Origin: Candidatus Formimonas warabiya
Lineage (GTDB): Bacteria; Bacillota; Dehalobacteriia; Dehalobacteriales; Dehalobacteriaceae
Length of the DNA stretch: 64,000 nt
Assembly: GCF_002777255.1 (NCBI RefSeq)
Contig: NZ_CP017634.1
Coordinates: 1,748,903-1,812,902 of the forward strand
Reading direction: 5' to 3'
Each line of letters opens with the position of its first letter. Position 1 is the first letter of the stretch. Of this stretch, positions 33,448-39,542 are shown in pieces. Under the pieces are notes generated by a model. The model ran no database searches, had not been told where the DNA came from, and saw nothing but the letters and a program-made list of their open reading frames with translations. The position numbers and the translations under genes are program-made.

Positions 33448-34257
33448 AATATAACTTTCAATTTTTAAAACAGGCTCCGCCCACTGATCCAGCGTGAGCT
33501 GTCCGGAAACCGTTCCCGTAGATGCCACAAAAGGAAAACCCAGAGGATTCCCGATGATGATCACTTTGCTGCCGGGCTTCATATTTGCATCTCTTGCCAG
33601 ATCCAGCTTAGGCAAATTTTGCCCCTCAATTTTGATTAAGGCCAAATCCACGTCGGGAAAAGACCGCCACTTGGTACTCGCATAAATCTTACCCTGAGAA
33701 AACTTTACCAGGACAACTTCCGCGTTATTAACGACATGGGCATTGGTGACGATTAAGCCCTCTGAGTCAATATTAAAGCCGGTTCCCTGGGATTTAACCG
33801 TATCGATCATGACCACGGCTTTCTGAAAAGCTTGCACTTCAGGCAGCTGTTTCAATTCCCCGGACTGGGCCAAAAAATTAAGAGGAGGCAGCCCATAATC
33901 TTTAAAATAATTGCCCGCAAAAATTGCCAGAAAAGTGACAATTGTGATCAAGCCAATGAATCGGAATACCGGTGTTTTTCTATATTGCGGCTTAGGCTCT
34001 GGTATATCTTCTTCCTCAAGGGCTTCATCTTCATTAAGCTCTTCGAACAAATCCGGATCGAGTTCTTCCCTTTGTTTGGCACTTAAAGGGATATCCCAAT
34101 AGTCGGTTTTCTTATCGATACTGCTCCCCCCATTCCTTGTTCATAGATTCTCATATTGTTCTTTTCGATTAAGAACCCTTTCCTTTATGCTCCAGCGCGC
34201 ATCATTTTCCTTAGCCTCTTATCACCTGCCTTGGGGAAGGGGTTTAAAAGCAGCGCA

Positions 34258-35190
34258 TTAAAACAAGGATTTTTGTCGCTGCACACAGGATTTAGCTTCT
34301 TTTACCATTACCTTGTCTTCCTTGGAAAGCTTACTGCAAAGCAAGGGAGAGTTCTCATCATAATTTTTAATATTTCTTTGAACAGCCTCTTGGCTATAGT
34401 TTGCATAGCAGTACAAGCATCCGTGCACACAGGTATTATAGGCGCCAATATCCACACTCGCCAGGCAGCCGCAGGATTTTCTCTGGTTTCTATCTTTTGG
34501 GGCCCATATCTTTTCACCCAAAAGCTCTTCGATCAGGATGGGATCGACACATTTTGCCTGCTCAAGTCCATATGCACACAAATCCAGATCCTCTGCACAA
34601 GCTTCTATCTTTAGGTGATAAGACTTTGCTATTTGGACCAGCGTTCCGGCCAGATCCCTTTTTTGCTGGTCATCTATTCTGCATACGCCCAGATGATTTA
34701 AGTTCTTTTCAGCTTTACGATAAAAGTCCACAAAACTGATGATGCACTTATGGGTATAACCATGCAGTTTAGCAGCAAGAATATCAAAATACTTGATATG
34801 GTACGGAACATCCATTTTTTGATTGAGCAGAATCGGGTCATATCTCCAAATTACTCGATTACTTCCGATTCTGTCGGAGAGTCTTTTAAAAATGTGAATG
34901 ATAGATGCTTTTCTGGACACAGATTGCTCGATTTCAAAATCATACGGATTGATCGTGAAGTGAAAATAATATTGATAATCCTGAAGTAAATGAAGATTTG
35001 GGTACATCTTCTCCGGATTTTTCGTCCAGAACACAATACAATCAACGGCATCCCTATTTAAATCAATTTTACTGACCTGGTGCATATTCATCGGGTTCCG
35101 GACCAGCACAAATCCTTCTTTAATCCTGTTATAAAACCACTCGCTATAAAATGCCGGTATATCGGTCCTCCGGCTGGCACTAATAATCAC
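34258..35190 (-). CDS. DUF1848 family protein with C-terminal cysteine cluster
   Basis: A 310-residue protein. The N-terminus MIISASRRTDIPAFYSEWF and VVFWTKNP-like motif (CIVFWTKNPEKM) define the DUF1848 family. A C-terminal Cys cluster CGCLASVDIGAYNTCVHGCL followed by YCYANY resembles a radical-SAM-type or Fe-S binding motif, and a further Cys-rich segment AEDLDLCAYG precedes it. Function is unknown; the family is thought to be related to SplB-like radical SAM enzymes. No partner is obvious. ATG start overlaps a plausible GGAGGGGAAAT site. Confidence 0.85.
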   Translation of the reverse strand: MIISASRRTDIPAFYSEWFYNRIKEGFVLVRNPMNMHQVSKIDLNRDAVDCIVFWTKNPEKMYPNLHLLQDYQYYFHFTINPYDFEIEQSVSRKASIIHIFKRLSDRIGSNRVIWRYDPILLNQKMDVPYHIKYFDILAAKLHGYTHKCIISFVDFYRKAEKNLNHLGVCRIDDQQKRDLAGTLVQIAKSYHLKIEACAEDLDLCAYGLEQAKCVDPILIEELLGEKIWAPKDRNQRKSCGCLASVDIGAYNTCVHGCLYCYANYSQEAVQRNIKNYDENSPLLCSKLSKEDKVMVKEAKSCVQRQKSLF

Positions 35191-35204
35191 ATTTCCCCTC
35201 CTCC

Positions 35205-35235
35205 ATTCAATTCAGGGACGGTTCTTGAATTGAAT
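35205..35235 (-). repeat. REP-like repeat, copy 1 (downstream of RAYT)
   Basis: Core TTCAAGAACCGTCCCTGAA on the minus strand, flanked by ATTCAATT-type ends. The same core occurs at 36113 and 36516 in the opposite orientation. It immediately follows the RAYT transposase stop, so the gene is bracketed by inverted copies. Confidence 0.8.
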
Positions 35236-36057
35236 TTAGGCTTTAAGAATTTTACAGACCATAGACTGGGAAAGTCCTCCGCACAATTCTCCGATTTCCT
35301 TTAGGGTGAGAGAAGAATTCTTTCTTAATTTAATCATTAACTCATATCGTAAACTTTTATCGGTTTTTAAAACATCTATATGAATGCCTTTATCCTGGAG
35401 CACTTGGTGTACCACATTTTGAGCAGACGTGTAGGAATCAATATACTCTGCATTTTCTTTAAGAAACAGTAATTTATCTTCCTCTATGTCCATTATTTCC
35501 TCATTTGATTCATATTTTAATACATATTTACAGTATTCTTCCAGTGACTTTTTTCTGTTTTCCGACAAGATTCCCAGGACCCTTTCCGTATTTACCAGGC
35601 CGGACCAGGTCTTCTCCCTGCCCAAATAACTTCTAAAACTGCTCCATTCATATTCTTCCGGGGACCTGACGATACCAGCTTTTACCGGGTTATTATGAAT
35701 ATAGGCGCTCAGCGCTAGAAGATATCGATCATTCATAACATTTTCACTCTGAAATCTGTCTTGAAATAAATGACCAACCCGTTGATACCTATGATTAAAA
35801 AAATAGACATAACTTACGTTGATGCTTTTAATTAACTTGGAAATATCATTTCCATTGTCATTCACCAGCAGATGTACATGATTATCCATGAGGCAGTATG
35901 CTTCTAAGATAAAGTTGTACTTTTCCTTCATGCGGTTGAGAATATCGAGGAACCTGATTTTGTCGTCGTCTTTAATAAATATGTTTTTGCGCTCATTTCC
36001 CCGCTGGATAATGTGATATGTGGAGAACTCTCCTTTTTCTCTGGCTATTCTTGGCAT
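35236..36057 (-). CDS. REP-associated tyrosine transposase (RAYT, Y1 HUH family)
   Basis: A 273-residue single-strand DNA transposase-like protein. The N-terminal Y1_Tnp domain has YHIIQRGNERKNIF, the HUH motif in CLMDNHVHLLV, and YIHNNPVKAGIV with the catalytic-Tyr region (SAYIHNNP). The C-terminal part holds a helical DNA-binding region ending LKEIGELCGGLSQSMVCKIL, a DnaA/Chp-like helix-turn-helix often attached to this family. RAYTs mobilise or maintain REP palindromes. Inverted copies of a repeat flank this gene on both sides, as expected. The frame is intact. Confidence 0.92.
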   Translation of the reverse strand: MPRIAREKGEFSTYHIIQRGNERKNIFIKDDDKIRFLDILNRMKEKYNFILEAYCLMDNHVHLLVNDNGNDISKLIKSINVSYVYFFNHRYQRVGHLFQDRFQSENVMNDRYLLALSAYIHNNPVKAGIVRSPEEYEWSSFRSYLGREKTWSGLVNTERVLGILSENRKKSLEEYCKYVLKYESNEEIMDIEEDKLLFLKENAEYIDSYTSAQNVVHQVLQDKGIHIDVLKTDKSLRYELMIKLRKNSSLTLKEIGELCGGLSQSMVCKILKA

Positions 36058-36112
36058 TTTATTCCCACCCTTAATATAAATATTGAATAACTAAATATTA
36101 CTATATTCAATT

Positions 36113-36140
36113 ATTCAATTCAAGAACCGTCCCTGAATTT
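36113..36140 (+). repeat. REP-like repeat, copy 2 (upstream of RAYT)
   Basis: Core TTCAAGAACCGTCCCTGAA preceded by an imperfect AT-rich hairpin (TTGAATAA / TTATTCAA, about 36090-36120). It lies just upstream of the RAYT start, in inverse orientation to copy 1. Confidence 0.8.
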
Positions 36141-36215
36141 CCACTGGATTCCCATACACCAAGTGGGGTTACCCCACATATGATGGTATATAGCCATTTC
36201 TAGGCGGTAAAATCT

Positions 36216-36374
36216 ATGGTTCTAAAAAATATTTCCAATGAGGAGCTTGCGATATTAGCCACCATATTTGCCATTTCCATTTCTAAAGACGTTGCCCCGG
36301 ATGATGTGAGTATCTTAGGGGATTTTTTTACAATTGTTGGGGATGTTCTTTCACTGCTTGGAGAAGAAAGGTAG
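36216..36374 (+). CDS. Small clostridial protein, 52 residues (DUF6774-like)
   Basis: ATG 36216 follows a modest GGCGG site. The product MVLKNISNEELAILATIFAI continues into SISKDVAPDD and ends VGDVLSLLGEER. The pattern NEEL..LA..IAISI.K....DD...L..FF..VGD.L..L matches the many 50-60-residue clostridial proteins of the DUF6774 type, whose function is unknown. It is inserted between the intact RAYT element and a RAYT remnant. An overlapping minus-strand frame here is only a shadow. Confidence 0.7.
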   Translation: MVLKNISNEELAILATIFAISISKDVAPDDVSILGDFFTIVGDVLSLLGEER

Positions 36375-36379
36375 ACAGG

Positions 36380-36457
36380 CAAGGAATCTAATTTGTCATC
36401 ATCTGTAATATGAATATTTTTATGCGCATTTCCCCGCAGGTAATGTGGTATATGGTG
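36380..36457 (-). pseudogene. Fragment of a second RAYT gene
   Basis: The minus strand reads HHIPHYLRGNAHKNIHITDD then DKLDSL, aligning with YHIIQRGNERKNIFIKDDDK of the intact RAYT at 35236. Only this N-terminal fragment survives. It is followed upstream by a hairpin and REP copy 3, in the same order as in the intact element, so a second copy once existed here and was mostly deleted. Confidence 0.7.
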
Positions 36458-36515
36458 TTTTATTCCAGATAAAAATAAAAAAATTGAATGCCTAAATATG
36501 AAACCATATTTAGGC

Positions 36516-36543
36516 ATTCAATTCAAGAACCGTCCCTGAATTT
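36516..36543 (+). repeat. REP-like repeat, copy 3, with perfect hairpin
   Basis: Same core TTCAAGAACCGTCCCTGAA as copies 1 and 2, preceded by a perfect 15-base hairpin GAATGCCTAAATATG / CATATTTAGGCATTC (36487-36520). It abuts the ppnP stop codon and could also act as its terminator. Confidence 0.8.
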
Positions 36544-36544
36544 C

Positions 36545-36856
36545 CTATTCTTTGTAGGAGCAGCAGTAGTCGGCCACAGTCTTTAAAATCAGCTTAAACT
36601 TGGAGTTTGCCGGAACAATAAAACTGTCGCCCTCTCGATAGGTCTTGAAGGTAGTTTCCCCCGGCAGGCAGACATCCATCTCACCGCCCAATATTTCCAT
36701 TAATTCTTCTGCACCTGTGCCAAACTCATAATCGCCGGGCAGCATGATCCCCAGGGTTTTTCGCTCGCCGCTCTCCGTGTAAATGGTTCTACTGGTTACC
36801 TTGCCGTCGAAGTAGACATTTGCCTTTTTGACGATTCTCGCATTCTTGAATTCCAT
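36545..36856 (-). CDS. ppnP: Pyrimidine/purine nucleoside phosphorylase PpnP
   Basis: A 103-residue single-domain cupin of the former DUF1255 (YaiE) family. Landmarks are [47 protein letters not shown] and [15 protein letters not shown]. The enzyme cleaves nucleosides phosphorolytically to base and ribose 1-phosphate with broad specificity. Length fits the family exactly. A GGGAGGGG site precedes the ATG. It follows the molybdenum hydroxylase operon after 92 bases, which would fit purine catabolism if the hydroxylase acts on purines, but no xanthine dehydrogenase signature proves this. Confidence 0.9.
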   Translation of the reverse strand: MEFKNARIVKKANVYFDGKVTSRTIYTESGERKTLGIMLPGDYEFGTGAEELMEILGGEMDVCLPGETTFKTYREGDSFIVPANSKFKLILKTVADYCCSYKE

Positions 36857-36948
36857 GATTTTCCCCTCCCGATAATTTATTTATTCAATTTTGGGTATGG
36901 TTGGAATACATGTTAAGTAAGTTAGGCGGATTGCTTCAGCAAGGCCGT

Positions 36949-37143
36949 TTATTTGTCCTCCAGCTGCATTTCCACCTCGGCCATCCGGCCCTTTACCATT
37001 TCTTCAGGAATATAGATTTCTCCACACTGGGGACACTTGAGAATATCGGTGCAAAAGCTGTGCCCCAAATAAGTGAAATAGGTTTTTTTCGGCTCCAGCT
37101 CTTTTTGACACTGACAGCAAATGATCACTTTGTTTTCCGCCAT
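36949..37143 (-). CDS. Small zinc-ribbon redox protein of molybdenum hydroxylase clusters
   Basis: A 64-residue protein with two CxxC pairs (ICCQCQKELEPKKTYFTYLG and KCPQCGEIYI), a rubredoxin- or zinc-ribbon-like layout. It ends EEMVKGRMAEVEMQLEDK. Small proteins of this type (DVU_1557-like, by recollection) accompany aldehyde oxidoreductase genes in sulfate reducers and clostridia and are presumed electron carriers or assembly factors. It starts three bases after the dicluster oxidoreductase gene, so it is co-translated with it. Confidence 0.8.
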   Translation of the reverse strand: MAENKVIICCQCQKELEPKKTYFTYLGHSFCTDILKCPQCGEIYIPEEMVKGRMAEVEMQLEDK

Positions 37144-37146
37144 CGG

Positions 37147-39384
37147 CTAAGCCTCCTCTATGCTCATGCGGTGGCTGTACCCGTTGATCAGCTCAAAGCC
37201 ATGGTCTGTAGGCCGGTATTCAACCCAATAAGTAAGATGGCCGATGCGCAAATGTCCTGTGAAATGACCGGACTCCGGGTTGAAGACTTTTCTTCCGCTG
37301 CTTTCGCAGTATGCGATCACAGCTTCCAGATCCGTTTCCAATATCATTTCCCGGTTCAGCTTTTCTTTGAGCTGGGGTGCAATATGCAGATTAATGTTAT
37401 TTTCTCTTTGCTCCATCTTGGCTTCATCCTTCCAAAACTCACTCAGCACTTGGCGTTTGAGGCTGATCCGGTTACTTCTCCGTTCTGTAACGGTAGGCGG
37501 CACCCGGCCTGAGTCGTGTAATCCAAACAAAATATCCAATACGTGATAGACTGGTTTTTTAGCGGCGGCAAAAATGTCCCGGCAGTTGATGCAATAGGCG
37601 ATGAAGGGGTAGTCATTTTCCGTAATTCTTGCTTTGACGACTTCCCGGGCAAAGGAAGGATTGGCGATGGACACCTGACCGCCCCAGCTACAGCACCGGG
37701 CAAGTTTTCCCTCGTAGGGCAGGGGTTCCAGACGGAAGCCGGCCTGTTGGGCAAGTTTCCGGATGGTTTGCTGCACTTCCGGTTCCTTCCGGCTGGCACA
37801 GGGGTCAAAAACCGAAACGGTTTCTCCGGCCCCGTCCTTCAAGGGGGAAATTCCTAGTTCTAAGATCAAATCATAGAGAAACACGCCCTCAATTTCCGGC
37901 AGATATCTTTGAAACATTTGTTTGCACGTGGGACAAGCAAAGACGGCAGTTGGTTTTCCCAGGGAAATCCAATCCTCCCGCAGCTTGGCAATGACTTCCC
38001 CGTGCAGGGAATCATCCCCCGCCCAATCGGCGGGAGCGCCGCAACAGCCCAGCATCAGGGCGGTATCGGCATGATGTGCCCGTAAAAAGCGGTAACTTTC
38101 CGTCACGTAACGCGGGTCCGAGGCGCCCAGCTGACAGCCGGGAAAAAACACATACCGGCTCTCCTGATACCCGTCCGGAAGCCTGCACAGGGCCGCCGCC
38201 TCTCCGTTGGTAAATGCCATATCCCGCAACCAGAAATCATGGAATACCCAGGGCATGGCCTTATTCTCCCGCATCGCCCGGTGGCTGTGCAGGAGAAACT
38301 CCCCTGTATCAATGCCCAGGGGGCAAATCTCTTTGCACAGGCCGCACTGGTTGCACGTGGAAATCAGGCGTGTGGCCACGGTACCGTTTCCGTCCAGAGT
38401 GCCAGGATGAACCGTAACCTCAACCTCTTCTCCGATCCGTTTCGGGTATTTACCGAAATACCGCATCAAATCACAGTGGCGCATACAAACGTCACAGGAG
38501 CATTTCAGGCAGCGCTTTGCCTCATCCACGGCATGGTCCTGGGTGAAGGCTTTCCCTTCAGAAGGCCGCACAGGCGCCAAAGGGGTAATCCATTCCGGGT
38601 TGAGTTGAATTCTCGTTTCCCTTTTTTCCTCAGGCTGATTCATACTGCCCGCCTTGAGATACCGTTCGATGGCATTTACCACGTGGAGTCCGTCGGCGAT
38701 GGCCTCTATGATGTCTCTGCCGCAAAGTTCACCACCCAAAAAAACGCCGGGTTTGTTGCTGGCAAAGGCGCCCCTTTCGTCCCGTTGCAGTCCGAAATCC
38801 GTCCCCCCTGCGCCGGTGGCCACGTATATGGCGTCAAAATCCAGTTCGTCCAGGCTGGTAATTTCTCTATTTAAACACAGGGTATAGCTTTCATAGGCGA
38901 ACTGCCGCTCGATGTCGGCTAAAAAAACTTCCGGGGGCAAAAGATCCCAGAGATGCCCGCCCATCCGCCCGGACTTTTCAAAAACAGTGACCTGATATTT
39001 TTTCGCTGCCAAGCGGAGGGTACAGGCCAGGCCGCTGATACCGGCGCCTATCACGGCTACCTTTTTATCTTTGGGAGGCAAATTGTATTGATTAGGATTT
39101 AAGTTCCGGGCATACTTTAGGGCGGCTTTTTCCAGCAGCTTCATGGCAATGGCTTCGTCCTTCAACCGTCTGGGACACACGTTTTTGCAGGGCTCCCCGC
39201 ATAATGCGGAGACAATGCCGGGAAATCCCACCGCATTGAGATAGGTCCTGTACGCAGCATTAAAACCGCCCCGCTGTATCTTGGGCATAAAGTCCCGGAT
39301 ATCCAGCTGAAAAGGGCAGGCCGCAGTGCAAAAAGCCGGTTCGTTCTGCAAACAAGTTTTGATTTCCTCTTTAAACTTTTCCAT
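37147..39384 (-). CDS. Pyridine nucleotide-disulfide oxidoreductase / dicluster-binding protein
   Basis: A 745-residue multidomain electron-transfer protein. N-terminal GltD-like Cys-rich domain (about 12-90, CTAACPFQLDIRDF, GEPCKNVCPRRL). FAD-binding Rossmann domain from about 107 (VAVIGAGISGLACTLRLAAK), short and lacking a full NAD domain. Then [4Fe-4S] motifs at KCLKCSCDVCMRHCD and CNQCGLCKEICPLGID. Two CCG domains of heterodisulfide-reductase type follow (FFPGCQLGASDPRY, MLGCCGAPADW; RCCSWGGQVSIANP, YCINCRDIF). A C-terminal 80-residue domain ends NGYSHRMSIEEA. It probably passes electrons from the aldehyde oxidoreductase to a thiol, quinone or pyridine nucleotide partner. It is the second gene of the Mo operon. 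Confidence 0.85.
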   Translation of the reverse strand: MEKFKEEIKTCLQNEPAFCTAACPFQLDIRDFMPKIQRGGFNAAYRTYLNAVGFPGIVSALCGEPCKNVCPRRLKDEAIAMKLLEKAALKYARNLNPNQYNLPPKDKKVAVIGAGISGLACTLRLAAKKYQVTVFEKSGRMGGHLWDLLPPEVFLADIERQFAYESYTLCLNREITSLDELDFDAIYVATGAGGTDFGLQRDERGAFASNKPGVFLGGELCGRDIIEAIADGLHVVNAIERYLKAGSMNQPEEKRETRIQLNPEWITPLAPVRPSEGKAFTQDHAVDEAKRCLKCSCDVCMRHCDLMRYFGKYPKRIGEEVEVTVHPGTLDGNGTVATRLISTCNQCGLCKEICPLGIDTGEFLLHSHRAMRENKAMPWVFHDFWLRDMAFTNGEAAALCRLPDGYQESRYVFFPGCQLGASDPRYVTESYRFLRAHHADTALMLGCCGAPADWAGDDSLHGEVIAKLREDWISLGKPTAVFACPTCKQMFQRYLPEIEGVFLYDLILELGISPLKDGAGETVSVFDPCASRKEPEVQQTIRKLAQQAGFRLEPLPYEGKLARCCSWGGQVSIANPSFAREVVKARITENDYPFIAYCINCRDIFAAAKKPVYHVLDILFGLHDSGRVPPTVTERRSNRISLKRQVLSEFWKDEAKMEQRENNINLHIAPQLKEKLNREMILETDLEAVIAYCESSGRKVFNPESGHFTGHLRIGHLTYWVEYRPTDHGFELINGYSHRMSIEEA

Positions 39385-39480
39385 ATGCTGCTCCGTTATA
39401 AAAGATAAAAGGTTCTTCTCTATATTATATATTAGTTTAAACCTAAAATGGGTTTAGATGCACGTTAATTTGGAATTAGT

Positions 39481-39534
39481 ATCATTGTTGCGCCCGAACG
39501 GCACAGGTTCGGCCAGTTCGGGCGCACACAATGA
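39481..39534. other. Large intergenic stem-loop inside the Mo operon
   Basis: A near-perfect inverted repeat with 19-20 base arms starting ATCATTGTTGCGCCCGAAC lies directly after the aldehyde oxidoreductase stop and before the dicluster gene. There is no T-run. It may stabilise the 3' end of the first gene's mRNA or reduce read-through. Confidence 0.7.
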
Positions 39535-39542
39535 TTGATGGA

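Larger units (their letters stand above)
31714..34050 (-). pseudogene. Membrane-anchored trypsin-like serine protease split by an insertion sequence
   Basis: The 5' part (33448-34050) encodes an acidic cytoplasmic tail, one membrane helix (about 31-48, FIGLITIVTFLAIFAGNYF), the His motif IVTNAHVV and the Asp motif DVDLALIKI. The 3' part (31714-31876) encodes the catalytic Ser motif KGSSGSPV and GIVFAS. Removing the element at 31877-33447 and one target duplicate gives EPVLKIESYIYKGSSGSPV in perfect frame, so all three catalytic residues belonged to one HtrA/trypsin-like protein without visible PDZ domain. The TTG start is doubtful. An open frame continues upstream to a run of six C at 34126-34131, where a one-base change would give an ATG start. 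Confidence 0.85.

Noticed and set aside
36200..36517. 105-residue minus-strand gene
   Set aside because: It is a chance join of a RAYT fragment with antisense sequence of the 52-residue plus-strand gene.
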